From Curvibacter sp. (GTDB lineage Bacteria > Pseudomonadota > Gammaproteobacteria > Burkholderiales > Burkholderiaceae_C): a stretch of DNA of 64,000 nt. The notes under the pieces were generated by a model. That model did not search any database and was not told the DNA's origin. It saw only the letters and a list, made by a program, of their open reading frames with translations. Of this stretch, positions 32,534-41,242 are shown one piece after another. Numbering within the stretch: position 1 is the stretch's first letter; each line of letters begins with the position of its first letter. The DNA lies in assembly GCA_004293725.1 (NCBI GenBank), contig REAW01000010.1, positions 62,001 through 126,000 on the forward strand, written 5' to 3'. The position numbers and the translations under genes are program-made.

Positions 32534-33289
32534 CTAGAGAGAGGTCAAGCCACCGTCCACCGTGTGGGCCAGGCCGGTCACAAAACTGGCGGCATCGGAG
32601 CTGAGCCACAGCACCACAGCGGCAACTTCATCAGCCTCGCCAATGCGGCCAATTGGGTGGGCACCGGCCACGGTGGTTGCCACCTTGGGGTCGGCGGCTA
32701 TGGCGCGGTCCAGCATGGGGGTGCGAATCACGCCGGGGCACACCGCATTGACGCGTATGCCCTTGCGGCCATACTCCACTGCGGCCGATTTGGTGAGGCC
32801 CATCACCGCATGTTTGCTGGCGCTGTAGGCCGACATCTTGGGTGCGCCCACCAGTCCGGCCACGGATGCGGTGTTGACGATGGCGCCACCGCCTTGCGTG
32901 AGCATCTGGGCAATCTGGTACTTCATGCATAGCCACACGCCCTTAACGTTGACTCCCATGATGCGGTCGAAGGTGGCCTCTTCGCAGTCGGCCAGGCGCA
33001 TGTGCTCTTCTTCAATGCCGGCGTTGTTGAACGCACAGTCCAGCCGCCCGAAGTGCGCCACCACCTGCGCCACCATGGTCTGTACTTGCGCGGCCTGCAT
33101 TACGTCTGCTGCAATAAACACCGCCTCGGCACCGAGCGCGCGCACTTGCGCGGTGGTCTCTTCGCCGGCGAGTTCGTCGCGGTCGGTCACCGCCACTTTG
33201 GCGCCCGCACGGGCAAACGCCAGCGCACTGGCGCGGCCAATGCCGCCGCCGCCGCCGGTGACCAGCACCACTTTGTTGTCAAACTGCAT
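32534..33289 (-). CDS. Short-chain dehydrogenase/reductase
   Basis: This 251-aa classical SDR has the cofactor motif TGGGGGIG (about residues 11-18), NNAG, the catalytic Ser in NTASVAGL and YSASK. It ends VDGGLTSL. Asp after the second beta strand (VAVTDRDE) points to NAD(H). It is convergent with alkB by 37 bp and may act on alkane-derived alcohols, which is only a positional inference. Confidence 0.92.
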   Translation of the reverse strand: MQFDNKVVLVTGGGGGIGRASALAFARAGAKVAVTDRDELAGEETTAQVRALGAEAVFIAADVMQAAQVQTMVAQVVAHFGRLDCAFNNAGIEEEHMRLADCEEATFDRIMGVNVKGVWLCMKYQIAQMLTQGGGAIVNTASVAGLVGAPKMSAYSASKHAVMGLTKSAAVEYGRKGIRVNAVCPGVIRTPMLDRAIAADPKVATTVAGAHPIGRIGEADEVAAVVLWLSSDAASFVTGLAHTVDGGLTSL

Positions 33290-33391
33290 GTTCCACCACC
33301 TTATTGAGATTTGTTGGGCAAAAAAACATCTTAGGTGGCAATGGGCTGGAGCCCCAGGCCCGGGCGTAACGCTGGGGACATCCTAGAAACA

Positions 33392-33415
33392 ACAAAGGCC
33401 CCGAAGGGCCTTTGT
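33392..33415 (-). terminator. Rho-independent terminator after the first PEP-CTERM gene
   Basis: A 10-bp perfect stem (ACAAAGGCCC/GGGCCTTTGT) with a TTCG loop on the minus strand, followed there by TGTTTCT. It lies 30 bp past the stop codon. Confidence 0.75.
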
Positions 33416-33444
33416 CAAAGCAGGGCGATGCCCACTGAGTGTTT

Positions 33445-34146
33445 TTACGCAGCTTTGGATTTGCGGCGACGGGCGATAGTGCCGATCAAGCCCAAGCCAG
33501 CCAGCATCAATGCGTAGGTTTGTGGCTCAGGTACGGCAGTCACCATGTACAACTGGTCTTGGGAGTGGCTGGTGTAGGCAGCGTTGGTGTACAGGTTGAG
33601 CACCCGCACATTGCCCAAACCACTCCAGGCGCCACTGCTGACGGCATTGTTGGCAGCGGTGACCCAGGCGGTTGCCTGCTCATCCGCCAAGCTGCTCAAT
33701 TCACCTTCCAGAAACCAGACAGCCCGTTGCATGGAGTTAGCCAAGCTTTCGGTGCCAGCGTACGCGGCTTGGTTGTTGTAAAACTGGGTGAACAGGTAAG
33801 CGGTTTGGGCGCTCAGAGGGTCACTGCCCGTAGCGCCTCCTGATGCCGTGGTGCTGTTGACAGGTCCAAGTGCATTTTGCGTGGCATCGCTCACGCTCTT
33901 GACGTACAGGTTTTGGGTATACGAACCAAAGTATTCATTCATTTCAAGGCAAAAGCTCTTGAATGAACCTCCAGCGCCAGGACCCGAAATCACCGAGCCG
34001 TTAAATACACCCGCCAGGGAACCGGTGCCATTGCCCAGTTGAACCACACTGCCTGCGGCCACTTGGGCGGATGCAAATTGCGCACCCATCAAGGCGGCGG
34101 TTGCCAGAGCGATGCGGGCGATACGTCCCAAGTTTTTGCTGTTCAT
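33445..34146 (-). CDS. PEP-CTERM sorting domain protein
   Basis: This 233-aa secreted protein has a signal peptide (IARIALATAALMGAQFASAQ) and a low-complexity, Ser/Gly/Ala-rich body. The C-terminal sorting signal is VPEPQTYALMLAGLGLIGTI followed by ARRRK. Exosortase (XrtA-type) recognises the PEP motif, transmembrane stretch and Arg cluster, and usually operates with exopolysaccharide genes. No exosortase lies in the window. A similar gene occurs at 40528. Confidence 0.92.
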   Translation of the reverse strand: MNSKNLGRIARIALATAALMGAQFASAQVAAGSVVQLGNGTGSLAGVFNGSVISGPGAGGSFKSFCLEMNEYFGSYTQNLYVKSVSDATQNALGPVNSTTASGGATGSDPLSAQTAYLFTQFYNNQAAYAGTESLANSMQRAVWFLEGELSSLADEQATAWVTAANNAVSSGAWSGLGNVRVLNLYTNAAYTSHSQDQLYMVTAVPEPQTYALMLAGLGLIGTIARRRKSKAA

Positions 34147-34216
34147 GGTTATTCCCCTTCGGTTGGTAAGTGATTAATCTGGAGTGGATTGTCACGAGGG
34201 GACTGGGCAACGTACA

Positions 34217-34232
34217 TAGTCCATTCGGACTA
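34217..34232. promoter_or_regulatory. TAGTCC-attc-GGACTA inverted repeat upstream of PEP-CTERM gene 1
   Basis: Six-base arms form a perfect inverted repeat 70 bp upstream of the start codon. A GTCCAA-N8-TTGGAC repeat occupies a similar place before the second PEP-CTERM gene. Confidence 0.45.
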
Positions 34233-34363
34233 GGCGCAGGGTGGGCGCCCGGTTTTATGTGGAAAAAGTCACAGTTCTCCCGGTTTCTCATGGCCCGGGG
34301 CTTGTGGCGCACGGTGCGGAGGGGGGGAGCGGCGGCGGCGTTGTGATGGGTGCAATAGGTATA

Positions 34364-34379
34364 CTGTCTATTTAACCAG
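34364..34379. promoter_or_regulatory. LexA box upstream of dnaE2
   Basis: CTGT-CTATTTAA-CCAG differs from the consensus CTGT-N8-ACAG at one base. It is embedded in a larger palindrome TATACTG...CAGTATA, 43 bp upstream of the ATG. Confidence 0.8.
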
Positions 34380-34422
34380 TATAAAGTCTCTTTTCACACC
34401 CACTGCACGGGAGCGCCACGCC

Positions 34423-37400
34423 ATGCTTCCAGACTATGCCGAGTTGTACAGCCTCTCCAGCTTCAGTTTTCAGCGGGGTGCCTCGCAGCCCGAAGAGCTG
34501 GTGCAGCGCGCCCACGCGCTGGGCTATCGCGCGCTGGCCCTGACCGACGAATGTTCGGTGGCCGGTGTGGTGCGCGCCCACGTGGAGGCCAAGCGCCTGG
34601 GCTTGCAGTTGCTGCCCGGGGCCGAGTTCGTAGTGGCTCTACCGGAGGGGGCGCATTTCACACTGGTGGTGTTGCCGCACTCGCTGTCGGGCTGGGGCAA
34701 TCTGTGTGAATTCATCACCCAGGCTCGCATGGCGGCGCACAAGGGGCACTACCACTGCAGTTGGGCGACCTCAGCATGGGCGCTGCTGGCAGATTGTGAA
34801 GTGTTGTTGGTCTTTCCATTTGCTATCAATATAGAAGCTGCATGCGCAATATCCATAAGGGCTAGAGGCCTATTTGGCGTGCATTGTTGGCTGGCCGCCT
34901 CGGCCGGGTTGGTGGCGGGGGATGCGCTGCAGCGGGTGCGGGTTCAGCAGATAGCAGCGCTTGGCGGCCTGCCGGTGCTGGCCACGGGCCAGGTGTGCAT
35001 GCATGTGCGCTCGCGCAAGCCACTGCACGATGTGCTGACCGCCGTGCGCCTGGGCCAGCCGGTGTCGGCCTGCGGCTTTGCGCTGCAAGCCAATGCAGAA
35101 GGCCACCTGCGTTCGCGTGGTCGACTGGCGGCATTGTTCCCGCCCGAGTGGCTGGCCAACACGCTTGTGGTGGCGCAGCGTTGCCGCTTTCATGTGGGTG
35201 AGCTGGCCTACCACTACCCGCTAGAGGCCGTGCTGCCCGGTCAAACCCCTGCCCAGACGCTGCGCCACCATGTCAATGAGGGCGCACAGACGCGGTACCC
35301 GCACGGAATGCCGAAGGACATTGCGGCCCGGGTGGAGCACGAGCTGGCGCTGATTGCCGAGTTGCGCTTTGAGATGTATTTCCTCACGGTGCATGACATC
35401 GTGCGCTTTGCGCGCGGCCAGCACATTCTTTGCCAGGGGCGGGGTTCGGCGGCCAACTCGGTGGTGTGTTACTGCCTGCATATCACCGAGGCCAACCCCC
35501 ATGAGACCTCGTTGCTGTTTGAGCGGTTTATCAGCCGCGAACGCAACGAGCCGCCTGACATCGATGTGGACTTTGAACACCAGCGCCGCGAGGAGGTGAT
35601 TCAGTACATCTACACCAAATACGGCCGCAACCGCGCCGCCATTGCCGCCACGGTGACCAGCTACCGCCCGCGCAGCGCATTGCGCGATGTGGGCCGCGCG
35701 CTGGCGATTCCCGAGGAGTTGATCGCCTCCATGGCCAAAGAGCACCCCGGCATGTACAGCCGGGAGGTGCTTGTCGAGCGGCTGCAGGATGCTATAAAAA
35801 AGATAGCTGCTTGCGCATACTCTGCCGGGGCTGGGGTCGTTTTTCCTTCTGAGCGCCGTATGCAACTATGGCTGACACTGAGCACCACGCTGCAGGGTTT
35901 TCCGCGCCACCTGGGCCAGCATGTGGGCGGTTTTGTGCTCACCCAAGGTCCGCTCACCCGCTTGGTACCGGTGGAAAACGCCGCCATGCCAGACCGCTCC
36001 ATCATTCAGTGGGACAAGGACGATCTGGCTGCGGTGGGGCTGATGAAGGTGGATGTGCTGGCGCTGGGCATGCTCAGCGCCATTCGCCGCTGTTTGGCAT
36101 TGGTGACGCAGCGCCATGGCCTGCCCGCTCCGCTGCGCATGCAAGACATTGCGCGCGAAGACCTGGCCACGTTTGACATGATTTGTGCTGCCGACACCGT
36201 GGGCGTGTTCCAGATTGAAAGCCGCGCCCAGATGAGCATGCTGCCGCGCCTGCGGCCCCGCTGTTATTACGACCTGGTGGTCGAAGTGGCCATCGTGCGG
36301 CCGGGGCCCATCCAGGGCGGCATGGTGCATCCGTATCTCAAGGCGCGCAAAGACCCTGAAGCCGCCAAATCGCCCTATCCGGCGTTGCAAAAGGCGCTGG
36401 AGCGCACCCATGGCGTGCCCATTTTTCAGGAGCAGGTGATGCAGATCGCCGTGCTGGCAGCCGGCTTCACGCCCGGTGAGGCCGATGCGCTGCGCCGCTC
36501 CATGGCCGCTTGGAAGCGCCATGGCAATGTGAGCCAGTACCGTGACCGGTTGGTAGGCGGGATGGTGGAGCGGGGTTATCCGCCGGATTTTTCCGAGGCC
36601 ATCTTCAAGCAGATGGAGGGCTTCGGTGAATATGGCTTCCCCGAGAGCCATGCGGCCAGCTTTGCACTCTTGGTCTATATCAGCAGCTACCTCAAATGCC
36701 ACGAACCGGCGTGCTTTCTGGCCGCTTTGCTCAACAGCCAGCCGCTCGGCTTTTATGGCCCCGCGCAACTGGTGCAAGACGCGCAGCGCCATGGCGTGAC
36801 GGTGCTGGCGGTGGATGTGATGCACAGCGAGTGGGATTGCACCCTTGACCCCTCCGGTTCAAACACGGTGCGCTTGGGTTTGCGGCTGGTTGCCCAGCTT
36901 TCCCAAGCGGTGGCAGAACGCGTGACCACACAGCGCCAGCAAGCGCCGTTCACCAGCACACAAGACCTGGCGCTGCGCTGCCAGCTCGACGCGGGTGACC
37001 TCAAGGCCTTGGCCAGTGCCGATGCATTGCAGTCGCTCAGCGGCCACCGCCGCCAGCAGGTGTGGGAAGCCTCCGCGCTGCTCCCCGCACCCGCGCTGTT
37101 GCGAGGTGTGCCCATAGATGAAGAGGACCTGGTCCTGCCCGCGGCGGCCGAGGGCGAGGAGGTGACTTTTGACTACGCCGCAGTGGGGCTCACGTTGCGC
37201 TCCCACCCCTTGCTGCTACTGCGTGAGCAGCTATCAAAAATGAAGCTTCTGACGGCCGTGCAGATGTGCGACTACCCCAGTGGTCGGTTGGTGCGGGCTT
37301 GCGGCATCGTCACGGCTCGCCAGCGGCCCCAAACGGCAAAGGGCGTGGTGTTCGTGACGCTGGAAGACGAGAGTGGCAGCGTCAACGTGATTGTGTGGAA

Positions 37401-37578
37401 AAGTGTGCGTGAACAGTTTCGCGACGTGGTCTACCGCGCCCGGCTCATGGCCGTGTATGGGGTGTGGCAGCGCGATGAAGACAGTGGTGGCCAGGTCCGC
37501 CATGTGGTGGCCAAACGGCTGGTCGACCTCACCCCCTTGCTGGGCGACCTGGCTACCGCAAGCCGCGACTTCCATTGA
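34423..37578 (+). CDS. dnaE2: Error-prone DNA polymerase DnaE2
   Basis: This 1051-aa C-family polymerase is shorter than DnaE1, as is normal for DnaE2. It has an N-terminal PHP domain (ALGYRALALTDECSVAGVVRA, about 25-45), the catalytic acidic residues in EPPDIDVDFEHQRREEV, and a C-terminal helix-hairpin/OB region (GIVTARQRPQTAKGVVFVTLED). With ImuA and ImuB it performs damage-induced translesion synthesis. At about residues 134-155 (FAINIEAACAISIRARGLFG) and 457-475 (AIKKIAACAYSAGAG) it carries in-frame insertions derived from the interspersed repeat. Confidence 0.96.
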   Translation: MLPDYAELYSLSSFSFQRGASQPEELVQRAHALGYRALALTDECSVAGVVRAHVEAKRLGLQLLPGAEFVVALPEGAHFTLVVLPHSLSGWGNLCEFITQARMAAHKGHYHCSWATSAWALLADCEVLLVFPFAINIEAACAISIRARGLFGVHCWLAASAGLVAGDALQRVRVQQIAALGGLPVLATGQVCMHVRSRKPLHDVLTAVRLGQPVSACGFALQANAEGHLRSRGRLAALFPPEWLANTLVVAQRCRFHVGELAYHYPLEAVLPGQTPAQTLRHHVNEGAQTRYPHGMPKDIAARVEHELALIAELRFEMYFLTVHDIVRFARGQHILCQGRGSAANSVVCYCLHITEANPHETSLLFERFISRERNEPPDIDVDFEHQRREEVIQYIYTKYGRNRAAIAATVTSYRPRSALRDVGRALAIPEELIASMAKEHPGMYSREVLVERLQDAIKKIAACAYSAGAGVVFPSERRMQLWLTLSTTLQGFPRHLGQHVGGFVLTQGPLTRLVPVENAAMPDRSIIQWDKDDLAAVGLMKVDVLALGMLSAIRRCLALVTQRHGLPAPLRMQDIAREDLATFDMICAADTVGVFQIESRAQMSMLPRLRPRCYYDLVVEVAIVRPGPIQGGMVHPYLKARKDPEAAKSPYPALQKALERTHGVPIFQEQVMQIAVLAAGFTPGEADALRRSMAAWKRHGNVSQYRDRLVGGMVERGYPPDFSEAIFKQMEGFGEYGFPESHAASFALLVYISSYLKCHEPACFLAALLNSQPLGFYGPAQLVQDAQRHGVTVLAVDVMHSEWDCTLDPSGSNTVRLGLRLVAQLSQAVAERVTTQRQQAPFTSTQDLALRCQLDAGDLKALASADALQSLSGHRRQQVWEASALLPAPALLRGVPIDEEDLVLPAAAEGEEVTFDYAAVGLTLRSHPLLLLREQLSKMKLLTAVQMCDYPSGRLVRACGIVTARQRPQTAKGVVFVTLEDESGSVNVIVWKSVREQFRDVVYRARLMAVYGVWQRDEDSGGQVRHVVAKRLVDLTPLLGDLATASRDFH
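34822..34885 (+). repeat. Interspersed repeat copy 5, inside dnaE2 PHP region
   Basis: It reads GCTATCAATATAGAAGCTGC, ATGCGCAATATCCATAAGGG, CTAGAGGCCTATTTGGCG. It is nearly full length and in sense orientation. Confidence 0.85.
35791..35845 (+). repeat. Interspersed repeat copy 6, inside dnaE2
   Basis: It reads GCTATAAAAAAGATAGCTGC, TTGCGCATACTCTGCCGGGG, CTGGGGTCGTTTTTC. It is a good copy in sense orientation. A weaker half-copy (GCTATCAAAAATGAAGCTTC) starts at 37230 in the same gene. Confidence 0.75.
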
Positions 37579-37656
37579 GTCACGGAGCACACCCAAAACC
37601 CCTCTGACACGGTGTACGATGCCATCAGGGAGCCCACATAGAGCGAGGCCTGTGCG

Positions 37657-38616
37657 ATGACTGATACCACCCACCTGGAAGCCAAGGTGCTGTTGCTGGA
37701 GCACGATGCCCAGCAATGCAAAGTCCTGACTGATTTTTGCGATTCGGTGGGGCTGATGCCCTTGCTGCGCACGTCGCATGATGCCGTGTCTTGCCTGGAG
37801 CAACACAAAGACTTGGCGGGGGTACTGCTGGCTGAGGATCTGCCCTGTGGCACCCGGGATGCGCTGCACTTGGCAGAGTCGATTCACCGGTTGCGCCCCG
37901 AATTGCCCATTTTTTTGCGGCGCACAACCAGCGGTGATCTGGATGTGCTGTACCAGGAATTCATTCGCTACCCCTGGCGCACCGGCGACGTGGAGCAGCT
38001 GCGCGCCGGCGTAGAGCGCTCCATCTTCAGCTTGCGCTATCCCACCGCACTGGTGGACGGCATTGTGGATTTGACCTTGTCCTCCATGCGCTCCATGTTC
38101 CCCAACGCCCATGTCACCGCAGAGCCCCCGTACGTGGTGCACGACCGCATCATCCACGGCGAGGTGTCCACCATCATCCCGATCGAAAGCGCCTGGTGCC
38201 GTGGCTACATGATGCTGCAAACCGAAGAGAGCGCTCTGCGTCAGGGCATGCTCAAAGGCTTCAGTTTTGAGGGGGTGGGCGGAGAGCTCAATTTTCGCGA
38301 CCTCAACAACATGCTGGGAGAAACGACCAACCTGATCTGGGGCGCTTTCAAAAACCGGTATATTGCACCGCAACATGCACCAACCCAGCTGGCGCAGGTG
38401 CCGATCGTGATCAACCACGCACACAAATACATTTCTTTCGGGTCGCCAGACCCCCAGTTGTGTGTGCGGTATTCATTGTCGGACGCTGGCCGACGTGGTG
38501 GGCTCCCGCTGGTGATTGTTCAGCGGTTTATATTCAACCTCCATTGGTCACCCGAGCAATTCGCGGAATATGCGGCGTCAAGCTCCAGCGAAGCGGGTGA
38601 TTTGGATCTGTTTTAA
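37657..38616 (+). CDS. Pseudo-receiver/CheX-like chemotaxis phosphatase fusion
   Basis: This 319-aa protein of two domains begins with a receiver-like fold (about 9-130; KVLLLEHDAQQCKVLTDFCD). Its phosphoacceptor site is altered: LLAEDLP stands where LLLDxxMP is expected, so phosphorylation is doubtful. The C-terminal domain (about 135-300) resembles CheX/CheC phosphatases: the helix FRDLNNMLGETTNLIWGAFK contains the E-x2-N signature that dephosphorylates CheY. It is followed 44 bp later by a CheY-like gene, its likely partner. The CheX assignment rests on that motif and context. Confidence 0.75.
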   Translation: MTDTTHLEAKVLLLEHDAQQCKVLTDFCDSVGLMPLLRTSHDAVSCLEQHKDLAGVLLAEDLPCGTRDALHLAESIHRLRPELPIFLRRTTSGDLDVLYQEFIRYPWRTGDVEQLRAGVERSIFSLRYPTALVDGIVDLTLSSMRSMFPNAHVTAEPPYVVHDRIIHGEVSTIIPIESAWCRGYMMLQTEESALRQGMLKGFSFEGVGGELNFRDLNNMLGETTNLIWGAFKNRYIAPQHAPTQLAQVPIVINHAHKYISFGSPDPQLCVRYSLSDAGRRGGLPLVIVQRFIFNLHWSPEQFAEYAASSSSEAGDLDLF

Positions 38617-38660
38617 CAACACAAAGCGTCAACTTTGGTGTGGACAAGAAGAGGGTAGAG

Positions 38661-39032
38661 ATGGCGAATGTTTTGGTGGTGGACGATTCCAGCACGATGC
38701 GGGAAATCGTTTCCGGCTACTTAATCAAAAATGGGTTCAACGTGGCGCTGGCCACCGATGGCCGCGATGGCTTGGCCCAATTGCGGGCAGATCCTGGCAT
38801 CAAACTGGTGGTCAGCGACGTCAATATGCCCAATATGGATGGTTTGGCCATGGCCGAAAAAATCCGCAACGACCTCGGTAACAAGGCGGTGCACATCATC
38901 ATGCTCACCACCGAAGACAACCCGGTGATGCGTGATCGCGGCCGTACCATCGGTGTAACCGGCTGGATCGTCAAGCCCTTCCGCGGCGATGCGGTGCTGG
39001 GGCCGTTCAAGAAGTTTTGCGGTATCGCCTGA
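38661..39032 (+). CDS. CheY-like single-domain response regulator
   Basis: This 123-aa receiver domain has the acidic pair in LVVDDSSTMREI (about 10-11), the phosphoacceptor Asp in VVSDVNMPNMDGL, the conserved Thr in IIMLTTED and the Lys in WIVKPF. There is no output domain, so it acts by protein contact as in chemotaxis. The start at 38661 follows GAGGG. Its upstream neighbour encodes the CheX-like protein that could dephosphorylate it. Confidence 0.92.
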   Translation: MANVLVVDDSSTMREIVSGYLIKNGFNVALATDGRDGLAQLRADPGIKLVVSDVNMPNMDGLAMAEKIRNDLGNKAVHIIMLTTEDNPVMRDRGRTIGVTGWIVKPFRGDAVLGPFKKFCGIA

Positions 39033-39038
39033 GCGCGC

Positions 39039-40412
39039 TTATGGCTCAGCAGTGAGTCGTATGTAGCGCTGGCGGGTAAGCCACATGGCAAGCCCCAACA
39101 ACAGCGCAACCGGCAAGGTCCACCACGCGCCGCCCAGCGCCTCCAACATCAAAAACCGGATTTGATGGCCGCCATCGGTGAATGAGGTGATTTGCCCCAA
39201 ACCGCTGGCGTCAAACGAAGGTGTGCCTTGTGCCAACTCGGTGTAGAGCGGCGCCATGTGGGATGAAACCAGCAAAAAGGTGATCACGACCGGAACCCCC
39301 GCCAGCACTGCCCGCACCACGTTGCCCCGAAACACCAAAACCGAGAGTGACATCACCGAAATCAGGTTCGACAAATCTCCCAACGGCAGCACCGTGTTGC
39401 CCGGAAGCACTAAAGCAATGACGATCGCCAATGCCATCAAAAGCAATCCGGTGATGACCACCGACTTGTGGTGCAACAAGAAACCCGTGTCCATTGCTAC
39501 GACCAACTGTCCCCGTGATGGAAAACGCCGCTCAACCTGCGCGCGCAGCGCACTGGTAATCGGGATCATGGCCTCGCCTATCAGGCCTGCACTTTTGGGG
39601 AGGATGAACATCACGGCTGCAATGTGCACCCCAAGCTCCAGCGTCTCTTTCAATCCATAACCCGCCGCGATGGCAAGTGCCAGACCCATGAGCAGCCCGA
39701 TCATCATGGGCTCACCCGCAAAGGTGAGAAACACATTGCTTTGCCCGGCATGCGCCGCATCGAGCTCCTTCTGCGGGTTGTAGGTCCAGCGGCGTAGTCC
39801 TGGTACGCGGTCCAACAGCCAGTCTACAGACACAAAGTAGGGCAGTAATCCGTTGACAGAAACCGGTGATACCGCAATGCCCTTGAGCCCTGTTTCACGC
39901 TCCACATCCGGCGCATTCCACTCGGTCATTTTGAAACAATAAACAGCGAGTGCCAGCGTGGCCGCCATGCCCACCCACCATTGGCCGCTCACGGTCATCG
40001 CCAGAGCCCCCATCAGTGCGAAATGCCAGTAGTTCCAGATGTCGATGTAGATGGCACGTGTCCAGCCCAAGGCGAGCATGGCGATGTTGAGGGCCAAAAC
40101 GACGGGGATAGAAATGGCCGCCAATGGGGAGGCCCAGGTAATGGCCGCCAGCGGCAACCAGCCGACGTCCAAAACCGGAAAGTGCAGCCCGCGCGCTTGC
40201 GATAGCTGTTGCACCGCGGGGCTGATGTTTGCCACAAAGAAGTTGAAGGCAATAAACACGCCGGCAAAACCTGCTGCCAGCGCCACTGTGCTCAGTACGG
40301 CCTGACGCACAGGCACGCGTGCCGCCAACGCGATCAGCAGCATCAGGATGGGCAGCATGACGTATGCCTTGAAGCTGAAGAACGCGGTGATCAAAGTTTG
40401 CAATGTGTTCAT
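39039..40412 (-). CDS. Orphan PTS galactitol-type IIC permease (GatC-like)
   Basis: This 457-aa polytopic protein is similar to the PTS galactitol permease component (AYVMLPILMLLIALAARVPV, GDLSNLISVMSLSVLVFRGN, NIAMLALGWTRAIYIDIWNY). IIC domains move the sugar while EIIA and EIIB phosphorylate it. No EIIA or EIIB gene is adjacent, so it may act as a facilitator or secondary transporter, or its partners may lie elsewhere. It is convergent with the CheY gene by 6 bp. Confidence 0.88.
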   Translation of the reverse strand: MNTLQTLITAFFSFKAYVMLPILMLLIALAARVPVRQAVLSTVALAAGFAGVFIAFNFFVANISPAVQQLSQARGLHFPVLDVGWLPLAAITWASPLAAISIPVVLALNIAMLALGWTRAIYIDIWNYWHFALMGALAMTVSGQWWVGMAATLALAVYCFKMTEWNAPDVERETGLKGIAVSPVSVNGLLPYFVSVDWLLDRVPGLRRWTYNPQKELDAAHAGQSNVFLTFAGEPMMIGLLMGLALAIAAGYGLKETLELGVHIAAVMFILPKSAGLIGEAMIPITSALRAQVERRFPSRGQLVVAMDTGFLLHHKSVVITGLLLMALAIVIALVLPGNTVLPLGDLSNLISVMSLSVLVFRGNVVRAVLAGVPVVITFLLVSSHMAPLYTELAQGTPSFDASGLGQITSFTDGGHQIRFLMLEALGGAWWTLPVALLLGLAMWLTRQRYIRLTAEP

Positions 40413-40487
40413 TCGAACCTATTTGTTTCGCATGGTGTTCGAGTCAGGCCCACAAACCTCTGCATTTCGTCGACATCTACAAAGCAA

Positions 40488-40509
40488 AACGGGAGCCGAA
40501 GCTCCCGTT
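40488..40509 (-). terminator. Rho-independent terminator after the second PEP-CTERM gene
   Basis: A 9-bp stem (AACGGGAGC/GCTCCCGTT) with a TTCG loop on the minus strand runs into TTTGC. It separates the PEP-CTERM gene from the downstream PTS permease gene. Confidence 0.75.
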
Positions 40510-40527
40510 ATTGTGCGTTGCTGAAGC

Positions 40528-41145
40528 TTAAGCTTGCTTGGCTTTGCGACGGCGTGCGATGGCACCCATCAGGCCCAGGCCAGCCAGCATCATGGCGTAG
40601 GTTTCGGGCTCTGGAACCGCTGTCACCATGGCTGATTTGATGCCCCAACCTTCGTCGCTCAAAGGTTGTCCACCGTAATTCAAAGCACCTGGCGCAGAGT
40701 AGGCGAAGGTGAAAGTATTGACACCCGCCAACAAGTTAAAGCGCAACCCGCTGATGGTGGTGGTACCACCGTTCCAGCCAATGGCGGTTCCGGGATTCAC
40801 GCCATTTTGGTTCACAGTGACCGCTGTAGCGCCACCAAACGACGTGTCCGATGTACCGCCGCCACCCAAATTGAAGGAACCTGTAATGGCAGAACCGCCA
40901 TTAATAGACAAGGACAACACGTCGCGGTAGGAGTTGTTGCCATCCAGCGACCTGAAGCCTTGAACCACAAAGTCCAAAGTTGCCATGGCGTCAGCTACCG
41001 ATGCATTCACCGTCGCTACAAAAGAACCTGGGTTTGCAAGCGGGCCAGATTGCAGACCCACCAAGCTGTACGTTGCAGCCTGTGCGGAGCCCAAGCCCAG
41101 CGCCAAAGTTGCTGCTAGTGCCGCTACTAATTTTTTAAAAGACAT
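40528..41145 (-). CDS. PEP-CTERM sorting domain protein
   Basis: This 205-aa secreted protein has a signal peptide (LVAALAATLALGLGSAQAAT) and a Gly/Ser/Thr-rich beta-sandwich-like body. The tail VPEPETYAMMLAGLGLMGAI followed by ARRRK matches exosortase substrates. It is a paralogue in architecture, not in sequence, of the protein at 33445. The preferred start is ATG at 41145 rather than the TTG at 41148. Nested inverted repeats lie upstream. Confidence 0.9.
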   Translation of the reverse strand: MSFKKLVAALAATLALGLGSAQAATYSLVGLQSGPLANPGSFVATVNASVADAMATLDFVVQGFRSLDGNNSYRDVLSLSINGGSAITGSFNLGGGGTSDTSFGGATAVTVNQNGVNPGTAIGWNGGTTTISGLRFNLLAGVNTFTFAYSAPGALNYGGQPLSDEGWGIKSAMVTAVPEPETYAMMLAGLGLMGAIARRRKAKQA

Positions 41146-41166
41146 CAATCACTCCCTTGTTTGTTT

Positions 41167-41209
41167 AGTCACATGAGGACAATTTTTTGTCCTTGCGAGT
41201 AGTGTGACT
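41167..41209. promoter_or_regulatory. Nested inverted repeats upstream of PEP-CTERM gene 2
   Basis: AGTCACA...TGTGACT encloses GGACAA-tttt-TTGTCC. Together they span the 22-64 bp region upstream of the start codon. A separate GTCCAA-N8-TTGGAC lies at 41224-41243. Confidence 0.45.
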
Positions 41210-41242
41210 CGTGTTCATGCCATGTCCAATAGCCCGTTTGGA

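Noticed and set aside
35866-36825. 319-aa minus-strand ORF inside dnaE2
   Set aside because: Antisense shadow of the polymerase gene.
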